Assembly: GCA_019056805.1 (NCBI GenBank)
Contig: DXJG01000009.1
Location: forward strand, 239,473-303,472
Length of the DNA stretch: 64,000 nt
Direction: 5' to 3'
Source: Candidatus Baldrarchaeota archaeon
Lineage (GTDB): Archaea; Asgardarchaeota; Baldrarchaeia; Baldrarchaeales; DXJG01
Within the stretch, counting starts at the first letter, position 1. Each line of letters begins with the position of its first letter. Shown here in pieces: positions 28,985 through 38,799 of this stretch. Position numbers and translations under genes: made by a program. The notes below the pieces were generated by a model that was not told where the DNA came from, searched no databases, and was given only the letters and a program-made list of their open reading frames with translations.

Positions 28985-29866
28985 TTATAATATTAGATGT
29001 GAACCGTCACAGCTGGGAGCGGTTTGAAGTTTAGGAAATCCTTCTCTACATGTAGCAAAACTCAACCTATATTTCATAGCTATCCTTCTAACTTTTTCCA
29101 TCAACTCTCTTCTAACTGATAAAGGAAGATAGCGAGATGACCCTACTTTCCCGCCCAACTTAAAATAGTAGTTGTATAGTTTATCTGCAATTTTTGGAAA
29201 CGCTTTTTTAAAACGCTTCCAGCTATCAAATTTAGGTTTAAAAGTGGAAGTAACAATATGAAGTGCGCCAGCATCCGCTACAGCAGAAATAACATCCTCA
29301 ATACTTTTCTCACTATCATTTAAATATGGTATAATGGGATCTAATCTTACGGAAACCCTTATTCCCCTGCTCGCAAGTTTTTCAATAGCATTAACCCTTT
29401 TCCATGGACTTGGAGCAAAAGGCTCCAACTTAGATGCAATATCCTCATCCATAGTAGTTATTGTAAAACTAACGGAGCTACGCATAGATGAAAGAATATC
29501 CACATCCCTAACCACAAGGTCGGATTTAGTTATAATTAAAACTCTTAAACCATAATCCCTAAAAGTCCTCAAAACCTTTCTTGTTAACCCTAAATCCCTT
29601 TCGATAGAAGGATAAGGATCCGAACTATTAGACATAGAAATAACAACGTTCCTATCTATTTTCCTTATATCCTTCCTAATTTTCGCCAAAAGATTCTCCT
29701 TCGGTCTACAATTGAAAGCATTAGGAATATAAGACGTAATATAACAGTAGATACAACAATGAGAACATCCAGTATAAGGATTAAGAGTATATTTTCGAGG
29801 ACATGTACAAAGAGGGCCTTTCCAAGGATCAAAAGGACGAATTACCTGCATAACACTTCCCAGCAT
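28985..29866 (-). CDS. Radical SAM protein, spore-photoproduct-lyase-like
   Basis: KYTLNPYTGCSHCCIYCYITSYIP (CxxxCxxC), MSNSSDPYPSIERDLGLTRKVLRTFRDYGLRVLIITKSDLVVRDVDIL. Confidence 0.9.
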   Translation of the reverse strand: MLGSVMQVIRPFDPWKGPLCTCPRKYTLNPYTGCSHCCIYCYITSYIPNAFNCRPKENLLAKIRKDIRKIDRNVVISMSNSSDPYPSIERDLGLTRKVLRTFRDYGLRVLIITKSDLVVRDVDILSSMRSSVSFTITTMDEDIASKLEPFAPSPWKRVNAIEKLASRGIRVSVRLDPIIPYLNDSEKSIEDVISAVADAGALHIVTSTFKPKFDSWKRFKKAFPKIADKLYNYYFKLGGKVGSSRYLPLSVRRELMEKVRRIAMKYRLSFATCREGFPKLQTAPSCDGSHLIL

Positions 29867-30031
29867 AGTATTAACCTACAAATTCTAAAATATAGCGATA
29901 AACCATCTGTTTCAACAACATAATTTCTAATCGGACAAAGGTTATAGAGTATAGAATCTTAATACTTATGATTTGAATATCGCAAAAGTTAATTTAGTAT
30001 TTAGGGTGATTGAATTTAGGTTGGTGATTAG

Positions 30032-30676
30032 ATGAAACCATGGTTACTAAATATTTTAGCATGTCCAATATGTAAACATCATCCTCTTGACGCCTACTTC
30101 TATAGCTGGGAGAGTTCCAGTGAGGAGATAAAGGAGGCTTGTGAAAAAGCAGGTGAACCAGTAGAGGAGCGTATGGAAGATTATAAAATGATGATGAAAG
30201 ATTTTGTTGATGGCATAATTAGTCCACCAGCTATCGAAAAGATAAAAGATGAAACAGAAAACGAATTGACAATAAAAACCTTAGAAAAAGTAAAACAAAC
30301 AATTTCAGAGCTCTTAGAAAAAGAAGACATAAAAGAAACAATGGAAAAATTCAAAAAACTCGAAGAGGAAGTGGAAAGTAAAGGAAGAGAAACTATAGAG
30401 AAAGAAAAAGAGAAAATTGTTGAAGATATAGCTAAAAAATATGTAAAAGAGCTAAGTATCCTTTACAATTATATGATGCTTTTAGAAGTAAAAGAAGCCC
30501 TACTATATTGTCCAAATTGTAACAGGTGGTATCCAGTAGGAAATCAAGTAGAAGGAATCCCTGAAATGTTACCTGACGAACTTAGAGAAAAACACGTAGA
30601 CCTAAAATTCTTCGAAAAATGGAAAGAAAAAATACCCCAAAATATACTTAAAGAAGGAAAACCCTTCACGCTATAA
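30032..30676 (+). CDS. Trm112-like zinc-ribbon protein with long coiled-coil insertion
   Basis: MKPWLLNILACPICKHHPL ... about 110 charged residues ... EALLYCPNCNRWYPVGNQVEGIPEMLPDELREK. Confidence 0.8.
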   Translation: MKPWLLNILACPICKHHPLDAYFYSWESSSEEIKEACEKAGEPVEERMEDYKMMMKDFVDGIISPPAIEKIKDETENELTIKTLEKVKQTISELLEKEDIKETMEKFKKLEEEVESKGRETIEKEKEKIVEDIAKKYVKELSILYNYMMLLEVKEALLYCPNCNRWYPVGNQVEGIPEMLPDELREKHVDLKFFEKWKEKIPQNILKEGKPFTL

Positions 30677-32966
30677 ACCTACGCACTCCTTTTACTTCCT
30701 CTAAAAACAACAATCGTTCATCCTTAACAATAAATAACAAAGCAACCTCAAATTGTTCAACATTTTCCCCCACAAATTTTTCTATCTTAACTAATATTTC
30801 TAGCTGAAAATGACCAAAAGAAACAGATATATAATTTTCATCTTTCTCCGATTCATTTACTACTTCAATATTAATGTTTTTTGTTGATGATTGAAGTAAG
30901 ACCGTACTTTCACTTATAGTAATATTAAAGGTAACTGTAGTTCGTATCCATATGTGAAAAGTGAAATTTAAGCATAGAGAGTTGTAAAATTCCTTAGAAA
31001 TATTAAAATAAACAACATATATACCTGCTTGAAAATCTTGCGGAATACACCACACATAAACAACATTTCCCGAATCATTAGTCAACTCTTCAAAAATAAC
31101 AATTGTATTGTTCAATGTAGCTATAATCGCAACATTAGAAATCGGATTACCATTAAAAAGATCCAAAGTAAGTATATCGAAGCTACAATTTTCACCTCTA
31201 CAAACTTCTAACGAAGAAATATCTATGGAAACATCAAATAAAGACTTCACAACTATTGTCACATTATAAAAACTACCATCATAATTATCACGACTGAATA
31301 TTGCACTTAAAATGTGGAGACCAACGTCTTCATCAATTGAAATATTCAAAAGGAAGATGAAAGAACCGTTAAGCAAGGAACCATTAAACAACCCTTTATT
31401 ATCCCAATAAACTTCAACAGTACCATTTAATGGAATTCCATCATCGGAACAAACACAAACCTCAACCACAACACTATTTCCTCTCATAACTTCAAAACTA
31501 TCAACAACTACCGTAGTTAAAGAAACTTCTCTAAACCACTGACCCCAAATAACCGAAGAATTCTCATAAACCACCAAATCTCTAGCATCTACACACCAAC
31601 CTACTACATATCGATATCCCGGTAAAGTATCTCCATAGATAGCAGGAATCTCCACCTGAAATTCACTATACCCACTATCATTTGTAATTTTGAAGCCCTT
31701 AAACGGCAACTGCATAGGCCATTCACCATAAAGAGAAACATTAACACCTGAAACACCTAAACCAGTAAAATTATCAACCACCCTAAACAAAACTGAATAA
31801 TTCTCACCCACGTAAACAACACTAGGAAATCCTCTAATAACCTCGATTCTAACAGGTCTAGGCAAAAACTCCGGTAATGTAAGCGTATTATTAGAAGAAT
31901 TAAAGGTTTCATTACCTAAAAACTCAGCATACACAAAGAAATCTCCAGCATAAGGTGGAGAAAAGACAAACTCAAAAATCCCACTGCCATTAGTTACACC
32001 AGTCACATTAAACACCGTAACATTTCTCCAATCAAAAACAGAAACAACAATATCTCCACCTGAAATTGGAGAATCTGTAACATTATCAAAAAGACTTACA
32101 AACATCTTAACAGGTTCAAAAGCATAAGAAACCTCCTGCATCTCCCTTATAGTAGTATTTCCAGCAAAAACATAACTTAATTCAACACGTGTAGGCTTAG
32201 AAAGATTAGATGAACTTGAAAGAACCTTTACAACAAATGTAAACCGACCACTCTCATAATCTTCATTTTCAAAACTAAAAATCTCAATAGTATAATTACC
32301 AGAAACTCCATCAGGATTAAACTCGACTACAAATTCTCCGTTTAAATTCGTTATCACAGAACCATTCAAAATAGAAGTTCCATTAGGAGAAAGAACATTA
32401 AAACTAACACTATTATTTACAACAGGAAAACTAGCATTATGTTCATTAAACAATCTAAAAGACAAAGTAACATTTAAATTTTCAACCGGAGGGTCAGGAT
32501 AAATATTTTCCAAAGAACAGTTTTGACCAGCCCTGACAACAGTGAAAAAGACTGTTTCAGAATCACTAGCATAAGGAGTACTGCTCGAATCCAAAGGAGA
32601 GTCAACAGCCTCCACAAACACCTCAGCCCAACCACTAGTACCATTAACTCCCGGACTCCAATTAGAAGGATTAAGATAAAACACTACTACACGGGTAACA
32701 GAACCATAATCTGGAAAACTCTTTTCTTCCACCGCAGAAGAATTAAAACCAATACTAAAAGTAGCAAGAGTAGAAGAACTACCCTCCAAAAAATAACTAC
32801 TATTTACAAAAACAGGCTCACCAACCTCATAAACCAATTTATCAACCTCAACATAATAAACCACAGCCGTAGCCGGATTAGCAATCGCAACCTCAGCTAA
32901 ACACAAAAAACCTAACATCACAACAAAAGACAAAGCAGCAATAACATACTTACTTACACATCTCAA
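30666..32966 (-). CDS. Large secreted protein with repeated Ig-like/macroglobulin-like domains
   Basis: Signal peptide-like N-terminus; many NxS/T sequons; repeated blocks such as PVRIEVIRGFPSVVYVGENYSVLFRVVDNFTGLGVSGVNVSLYG and TRVELSYVFAGNTTIREMQEVSYAFEPVKMFVSLFDNVTDSPISGGDIVVSV. Confidence 0.8.
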   Translation of the reverse strand: MRCVSKYVIAALSFVVMLGFLCLAEVAIANPATAVVYYVEVDKLVYEVGEPVFVNSSYFLEGSSSTLATFSIGFNSSAVEEKSFPDYGSVTRVVVFYLNPSNWSPGVNGTSGWAEVFVEAVDSPLDSSSTPYASDSETVFFTVVRAGQNCSLENIYPDPPVENLNVTLSFRLFNEHNASFPVVNNSVSFNVLSPNGTSILNGSVITNLNGEFVVEFNPDGVSGNYTIEIFSFENEDYESGRFTFVVKVLSSSSNLSKPTRVELSYVFAGNTTIREMQEVSYAFEPVKMFVSLFDNVTDSPISGGDIVVSVFDWRNVTVFNVTGVTNGSGIFEFVFSPPYAGDFFVYAEFLGNETFNSSNNTLTLPEFLPRPVRIEVIRGFPSVVYVGENYSVLFRVVDNFTGLGVSGVNVSLYGEWPMQLPFKGFKITNDSGYSEFQVEIPAIYGDTLPGYRYVVGWCVDARDLVVYENSSVIWGQWFREVSLTTVVVDSFEVMRGNSVVVEVCVCSDDGIPLNGTVEVYWDNKGLFNGSLLNGSFIFLLNISIDEDVGLHILSAIFSRDNYDGSFYNVTIVVKSLFDVSIDISSLEVCRGENCSFDILTLDLFNGNPISNVAIIATLNNTIVIFEELTNDSGNVVYVWCIPQDFQAGIYVVYFNISKEFYNSLCLNFTFHIWIRTTVTFNITISESTVLLQSSTKNINIEVVNESEKDENYISVSFGHFQLEILVKIEKFVGENVEQFEVALLFIVKDERLLFLEEVKGVRRFIA

Positions 32967-33019
32967 ATTTCAACCCTTAAATAATATCCCAAAAACTAAT
33001 ATAAAGAACAATAAAGCAA

Positions 33020-33799
33020 CTATTTTTCCAAAAGAAAGCCTAACTTCTCATCAACTAACCCATTATCCAACTTCTCATACCTTTCAGTACTACCGACATC
33101 GTACCAGAAGCAGTCGGTTACGTAGCCGTAAACGGGTTGACCACGTTCAATTAAAGTTGGAATGACATCGCCAGAGAGGTCAATATCATTTTTATCACGA
33201 GCTAACTCCTCTAAAAGACCAAGAACTTTTCCCTCTAAAACTAAAATACCAATATTAACAGGTTTTTCAAGCTCAGGCTTCTCGATAAAACCCCTAATTT
33301 TACCGTCACCATTTAAATCGGCAACACCAACACGGACAGTAAACTTCCTAGCAAGACCAACAGTTGCAACACTACCCTTCTCCCTATGAAAACGCAACAT
33401 ATCAGACAAATCAATATTAGACAAAATATCTCCATAATAAACTACCAAAGTATCATCCTTACTTAAAACCCCTTGTTTAAAAGCATTCAAAACAGACCCA
33501 CCAGTACCCTTCAAACTTGGATCATCCATAACATATTGAATATGAACACCAAAACGACTACCATCATCAAAATAATTCCTAATCTGCTCAGCCTTATAAT
33601 TAACAAGCAAAACAATATCCTTAACACCATGATAACTCAAAAGCCTAACAACATACTCCAACAAAGGCTTCTGCTTACCACCAACAGGAACCATAACCTT
33701 CTGAAAATAATACGTCAAAGGGCGAAGCCGCTTACCTTCACCACCACACAAAACAACACCAACAACCATCCAATTAACCCCCAAACTCCGCAAATTCAA
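33020..33799 (-). CDS. Sugar-phosphate nucleotidyltransferase
   Basis: VVGVVLCGGEGKRLRPLTYYFQKVMVPVGGKQKPLLEYVVRLL, YYGDILSNIDL, GFIEKP. Confidence 0.93.
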   Translation of the reverse strand: MNLRSLGVNWMVVGVVLCGGEGKRLRPLTYYFQKVMVPVGGKQKPLLEYVVRLLSYHGVKDIVLLVNYKAEQIRNYFDDGSRFGVHIQYVMDDPSLKGTGGSVLNAFKQGVLSKDDTLVVYYGDILSNIDLSDMLRFHREKGSVATVGLARKFTVRVGVADLNGDGKIRGFIEKPELEKPVNIGILVLEGKVLGLLEELARDKNDIDLSGDVIPTLIERGQPVYGYVTDCFWYDVGSTERYEKLDNGLVDEKLGFLLEK

Positions 33800-33854
33800 A
33801 TGTAGTCTATTATTTAATCAATCTAAAACTAACCTATAACTCTTACTATCAACA

Positions 33855-34625
33855 CTAAGCCATCGGTAGATGCCAATCTTCAGGCACCTCACCAATTTTC
33901 CTAGCTGGAACACCTGCGACAATAACCTTTGGAGGAACATCCTTAGTAACAACCGCTCCAGCACCAACCACAGCTTCGACTCCGATCTCAACACCAGGCA
34001 AAACTGTAGCATTAGCGCCAACACTAGCACCCCTACGAATAACAGGTCCCTTCAACTCGTAATCAACTCTCATCAAATATTTATCATTAGTAAGAACAAC
34101 ATTAGGGCCCAAGAAAACATGATCCTCAATCACCGTATTAAGCGGAATATAAACATTAGATTGAATAGAAACCCGCCTACCAACCTTAGAAAAGCCATCA
34201 ATCACAGTATTAGTCCCAACTTTCGTACCCTCACCAATCTCAGTTTTCTCACGAACCAAAACATGATGCCCAAACTCCACCCTATCTCCAATTCTCACAT
34301 CCTCATAAACAACACAACCAGAACGCAAAATAACCTCACTACCAACTTCAACCAAACTCTTATCCACGTCAATTTCACAACTCAAATTATCCAAGGCACT
34401 TAACAATTTTCTCTTACAAGGAAAACCAAGAATAACACCATCACCAACAAAACACTTAGCACCAAGTCTTACAGGACCCAGAATCGTAACATTACGTCCA
34501 ATCCAAACACCATTACCAACTTCAACCTCACCTAAAATCACACTATGCTCACCAACAAAACACTTACCCAAAAACCTAACACGCTTGTCAACACAAACAC
34601 CCTCACCAAACCTAACATTCAACAT
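33855..34625 (-). CDS. Hexapeptide-repeat N-acetyltransferase (WbpD-like)
   Basis: Left-handed beta-helix repeats: [32 protein letters not shown]..., [52 protein letters not shown]. Confidence 0.9.
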   Translation of the reverse strand: MLNVRFGEGVCVDKRVRFLGKCFVGEHSVILGEVEVGNGVWIGRNVTILGPVRLGAKCFVGDGVILGFPCKRKLLSALDNLSCEIDVDKSLVEVGSEVILRSGCVVYEDVRIGDRVEFGHHVLVREKTEIGEGTKVGTNTVIDGFSKVGRRVSIQSNVYIPLNTVIEDHVFLGPNVVLTNDKYLMRVDYELKGPVIRRGASVGANATVLPGVEIGVEAVVGAGAVVTKDVPPKVIVAGVPARKIGEVPEDWHLPMA

Positions 34626-34656
34626 AAACCACCTCCTTAGAGTTCAAAATGTAACT

Positions 34657-35778
34657 TTACACCTCGGTTAATACCTTCTTAACTTTCTCAACAACATAAT
34701 TAACATCCTCTTCACTAAGAGCAGGATGAACAGGAAGAGAAAAAACCTCCTTAGCAACTTTCTCAGCTACAGGAAAACTACCTTCAACAAAATCAAACTC
34801 CCTGTAACTAGGCTGAAAAGGTATAGGAACAGGATAATAAACCCTCGCCTGCACACCCTCCTTATTTAAACCCTCAACAATGGAATCCCTCTTCTTCGCA
34901 TCAACCCTAACAGTATAAATATGATACGAATGTTTAGCATACTCTGGTTCAAAAGGCAAAACAAGATCTAAACTCTCAAACTCCTCACCATAAATCTTAG
35001 CAATTTCTCTTCTTTTCTCAACAAACCTATCCAATTTTTTAAGTTGAGCAAGACCAATGGCAGCCTGAATTTCAGGCATCAACAAATTATAGCCAAGAAT
35101 AACATGTCTATAATCACGAACCTCACCATTAAAACGCAAAAGCCTAGCCCTCTCAGCAACCTCCTCATCACTAGTAACAATAATACCTCCACCACCAGTA
35201 GTCATATTCTTAGTAGGCCAAAAACTAAAACACCCAACATGACCAAGACCACCAACCTTACGACCCTTATACTCGGCGCCATGAGCTTGAGCAGCATCTT
35301 CCAGAACAAACAAACCATACTTCTCAGCAACTTCAAAAATAACATCCATATCCACAGGAAGACCATAAAGATGAACAATCACGATACCCTTAGTTCTCTC
35401 AGTAACAACATCTTCAATTTTATTAACATCTAAATTATAAGTTCGAGAATCAATATCTACAAAAACAGGCTTAGCGCCCACAAGACGAATACAATCGGCG
35501 GAGGCAACAAAACTAAAAGGAGTAGTAATAACTTCATCCCCAGAACCGACACCCAACGCAAGAAGAGCTATATGAAGAGCAGAAGTACCACTATTAACAG
35601 CAACACCAAACCTAGCACCACAATACTCAGCAAATCGCTTTTCAAACTCCCTAACTTTAGGACCATTCATTAACCAACCACTTTCCAAAACCTCACGAAC
35701 AACCTCAAACTCCTCATGATCTAAAACAGGCCTAGCAATAGGAACAACCTTACCACTCAACCAAACCAACTCCACCAA
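34657..35778 (-). CDS. DegT/DnrJ/EryC1/StrS-family aminotransferase (WbpE-like)
   Basis: GSGDEVITTPFSFVASADCIRLVGAKPVFVDID, VLEDAAQAHGAEYKGRKVGGLGHVGCFSFWPTKNMTTGGGG (PLP Lys). Confidence 0.95.
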   Translation of the reverse strand: MVELVWLSGKVVPIARPVLDHEEFEVVREVLESGWLMNGPKVREFEKRFAEYCGARFGVAVNSGTSALHIALLALGVGSGDEVITTPFSFVASADCIRLVGAKPVFVDIDSRTYNLDVNKIEDVVTERTKGIVIVHLYGLPVDMDVIFEVAEKYGLFVLEDAAQAHGAEYKGRKVGGLGHVGCFSFWPTKNMTTGGGGIIVTSDEEVAERARLLRFNGEVRDYRHVILGYNLLMPEIQAAIGLAQLKKLDRFVEKRREIAKIYGEEFESLDLVLPFEPEYAKHSYHIYTVRVDAKKRDSIVEGLNKEGVQARVYYPVPIPFQPSYREFDFVEGSFPVAEKVAKEVFSLPVHPALSEEDVNYVVEKVKKVLTEV

Positions 35779-35923
35779 AACAATTCAACAACATACAACC
35801 ATACCAAACCAAATATACATTCACAAATTTTCCTTAAAAATAATATCACAAGTGGACAAAAATATTGAAACTGAAACTATCCAGAGACAAAAATCAATAC
35901 AAATGAAAAATAAAACGATAATT

Positions 35924-36436
35924 TTATTCTTTTCCACTCATGCTCCAGGTAAAAATCCCAGAAATCAAGCTAATTGCAGCCAACACCAGATGAGTAACAA
36001 AACGTCTAAAAACAACCAAACCCAAAACAACTAGAAAAACACCAAAAACGATGCCAATTAAAGCATACAATTGTTGCCTAGAAAAACTCTTAACGCTCAA
36101 AATTTTAGCCAACATAAAACTACCAAACCTAAACACCATATTTTTCAAACCTACCCAAAACATCAAAAACCTATACACAAACCTATTCAAAAACGACCCA
36201 CTAATAACAATCGGCCTCTCAAATATTTTAGAAGAACGTAAACACACCCCAGCAGCACCGCAATTTTCACACTTCAAAAGCAAAAATATGCCCTTCTCAC
36301 AACTCCTCACATCAACTCGCCCTTCCCAACCACACTCTCCACACTTTACAACACACTGCGTTTCCCTAACCATATCCATTACACAAACCTCTAAGATAAA
36401 TTTGATTATCAGATATTTAAACCAACCGCTTACCAT
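35924..36436 (-). CDS. Small zinc-ribbon membrane protein
   Basis: CVVKCGECGWEGRVDVRSCEKGIFLLLKCENCGAAGVCL plus two C-terminal hydrophobic segments. Confidence 0.6.
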   Translation of the reverse strand: MVSGWFKYLIIKFILEVCVMDMVRETQCVVKCGECGWEGRVDVRSCEKGIFLLLKCENCGAAGVCLRSSKIFERPIVISGSFLNRFVYRFLMFWVGLKNMVFRFGSFMLAKILSVKSFSRQQLYALIGIVFGVFLVVLGLVVFRRFVTHLVLAAISLISGIFTWSMSGKE

Positions 36437-36747
36437 TCAAACACCATCTAACGGCGTGTTCCAAACAAAGTAAGTTCTTAAAAACTAAAAACAGACAAAT
36501 ACAACCCACAAAATCCCAAAACACTACAAGATCAGACAAATAAACAAAAAACAAATTTCATAAACTTCTGATACACCACACCGATAAATAAACCCAAAAA
36601 CCCAACACTACTGCACATAGAAACCTCTCCAAAAAGAATTGTAAACATATCGTCATATCTAAAATCTAATCAATGTAAAACCAAAAATCCTCTCTTCCTA
36701 TCAAATCATTATTTAAACTATGACATTATTAAGAAAAAGATCATAGT

Positions 36748-37173
36748 CTAACTTGATACTAACAGCCATATTGCAACACATCCTAAAGCTATACCCAACA
36801 GTTTCTTAGAGCTCATAGATTCACCAAGAAAAACCCAAGAAAACAACACAAGAAAAATAAACATTAAAACAGACATAATAGCCTTAGCACGACTAACCTC
36901 AATATAACTCAAAGGAATACTATAAAGAAGAGTATTTACAAACCCAATAGCAAAAGCAAAACCAACACAAAGAGTAAAAACAGCAAAAACAGTAAACCTA
37001 AAATGCAAAATATCAAACAAACCAGTCCTTAAAGCCTTAAACAAACTCTCAACCTCCAACTCACCAATCTTCGAAACACCCCACTTATAAACAACATCAC
37101 CAACAGCATAACCCAAAGAAAGCAAACACAAAAACAAATAAACAAACCTCAACTCCACAGCAAATCCCTCCAA
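36748..37173 (-). CDS. EamA/DMT-superfamily small transporter
   Basis: Four hydrophobic helices; SYIEVSRAKAIMSVLMFIFLVLFSWVFLGESMSSKKLLGIALGCVAIWLL. Likely starts at GTG (ELRFVYLFL) about 37158. Confidence 0.7.
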   Translation of the reverse strand: MEGFAVELRFVYLFLCLLSLGYAVGDVVYKWGVSKIGELEVESLFKALRTGLFDILHFRFTVFAVFTLCVGFAFAIGFVNTLLYSIPLSYIEVSRAKAIMSVLMFIFLVLFSWVFLGESMSSKKLLGIALGCVAIWLLVSS

Positions 37174-37189
37174 CCTTTTTTAACTTTAA

Positions 37190-37432
37190 CGACAGGAAAT
37201 TCCCCTTCTGAGGGGATGAAAGCCGATATACTTATATATTCCCTACCAAATATATTTTGTGTTGAGTCTCCTAGGGCTGGGACGGCCCGAAGTAACGCCT
37301 GTGCGTGGTCGATGATTAAAGGAGACCCGACATCCGGCACCCCTACCTAGGTTAGCCGAAAGGGCTGCCGATGAAGGCAAGTGCCGATGGATGAAGCAGG
37401 AAGCCCCACGCGTAGGCGAAGGGCAGTTCACC
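37190..37432 (+). mobile_element. Short IS605-derived palindrome-flanked element (PATE-like), no intact ORF
   Basis: Left palindrome TCCCCTTCTGAGGGGA (37201-37216); right end GGAAGCCCCACGCGTAGGCGAAGGGCAGTTCACC; internal remnant RAGTARSNACAW matching TnpB C-terminal tails. Confidence 0.55.
37260..37432 (+). ncRNA. Orphan omegaRNA-like structured RNA with its own TATA box
   Basis: TATA-like CTTATATATT at 37231-37240; GTCTCCT (37266-37272)/AGGAGAC (37320-37326) enclose GGGC/GCCC and ACGC/GCGT hairpins; downstream GGCA/TGCC and AGCC-GAAAG-GGCT; ends GGGCAGTTCACC. Confidence 0.5.
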
Positions 37433-37496
37433 AACAAAACAACCTAATAAACCTTAATACACACAACATCCAAAACTTAATATAACCACCCGAATT

Positions 37497-38468
37497 TTAA
37501 CCATGTGCTTTTCTAGATTTTTCTTTAAACCACTTTATAGTCCTTAACAACCCTTCCTTTAACTCTACCTTAGGTTTAAAACCTAAAACTTCCCTGGTTC
37601 TACTAATATCAGCGCAACTATATCTAATGTCCCCGGGACGGAGATCAGAATAAACAGGTTCAACATTAACACCTATCAACTCAATAAGAGTTTTAGCAAG
37701 CTCATTAATACTCGTACACCTACCACTACCAACATTAAAAACACCATCAACAGCATTCTTCGAAAACATAGCCAACATAGTAGCTTCAACAACATCTTCT
37801 ACAAAAACAAAATCCCTCACCTGATTACCATCACCAAAAATAACCGGAGGCTCACCCCTAAGTAACCTATTAATAAAAATAGAAATAACACCACTATAAG
37901 GACCATAAACCTGTCTAGGACCATAAACATTAAAATAACGCAGAACAACAGCCTCCAAACCATAAACACGATAAAAAACCCTACAATAAAACTCTCCAGC
38001 CAACTTAGAAACAGCATAAGGAGAAATAGGATCCAAAACATCATCTTCACACCTAGGAACACCGCGGCCCTCACCATAAACAGCACAAGAACCAGCAAAA
38101 ACAAAACGCCTAACACCCGCATCAACACAAGCTTTCAAAACATTCAAAGTACCACCAACATTAACATCCTCCACCAAAACAGGGTCCTCAACAGAAAGAG
38201 GAACACTAACCACAGCAGCCAAATGAAAAACAACATCAACCCCCTCAACCGCCTTCCTGACAACATCAAAATCTCTCACATCACCATGAATCAAAACAAA
38301 ATCATCACGACCTAAATGATGTTTTAAATTTTCCATTTTACCAGAAGAAAAATCATCTAAAACAATAATCTCAAAACCCTCAGAAACTAACCTATCAACC
38401 AAATGACTCCCAATAAACCCGGCACCACCAGTAACCAAAACCCTAACGCAACCACACAATTCCATCAC
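37497..38468 (-). CDS. NAD-dependent sugar-nucleotide epimerase/dehydratase (GalE-like)
   Basis: VLVTGGAGFIGSHLVDRL, YAVSKLAGEFYCRVF (YxxxK), RYFNVYGPRQ. Confidence 0.94.
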   Translation of the reverse strand: MMELCGCVRVLVTGGAGFIGSHLVDRLVSEGFEIIVLDDFSSGKMENLKHHLGRDDFVLIHGDVRDFDVVRKAVEGVDVVFHLAAVVSVPLSVEDPVLVEDVNVGGTLNVLKACVDAGVRRFVFAGSCAVYGEGRGVPRCEDDVLDPISPYAVSKLAGEFYCRVFYRVYGLEAVVLRYFNVYGPRQVYGPYSGVISIFINRLLRGEPPVIFGDGNQVRDFVFVEDVVEATMLAMFSKNAVDGVFNVGSGRCTSINELAKTLIELIGVNVEPVYSDLRPGDIRYSCADISRTREVLGFKPKVELKEGLLRTIKWFKEKSRKAHG

Positions 38469-38799
38469 TCTCTCTGTTGATGATCCCTTTTACTGAACAA
38501 GCGGCATATATAAATGTTTTAAATTTCGCGTTCTAAGTGTCAATAAAACAAATTAAAAGTAAACTATTAGGGTTTTCTATTTCACTTCTTTCTTCTACTA
38601 GAAATAAAATCAGTTAAAATTTAACTATTTTTTTGAGTTCTAATAGTCGAAGGAAACCTAGATATGGCTCGACATTCTTTAAGACCATTTATAAAGTTGG
38701 TATTTTTCAATAAAAAAATAGGATAGATGATTGATGAATATTAAAAGAAATTTTCTCAGAATTTTGTTTAACTCAATGAACAGAAAAGTAAACTAGTAC

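Noticed and set aside
33473-36473. Several long plus-strand ORFs (33473-33805, 33870-34403, 35044-35433, 36051-36473)
   Set aside because: Antisense to real minus-strand genes; produced by A/C-rich, T-poor antisense strand lacking stop codons; low-complexity N/T/I/K-rich translations.
37201-37220. CRISPR-repeat-like sequence CCCCTTCTGAGGGGATGAAAG
   Set aside because: Only one copy, no regularly spaced repeats or cas genes; better explained as the left palindrome of an IS605-derived element.
37260-37432. RNase P RNA or SRP RNA
   Set aside because: Lacks the conserved RNase P core and SRP domain IV motifs I looked for; TnpB-tail remnant and right-end sequence fit IS605 better.
38461-38520. 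C/D-box sRNA (TTGATGAT...CTGA)
   Set aside because: No C'/D box pair; segment reads as the promoter/5' leader of the minus-strand epimerase (TTTATATA).
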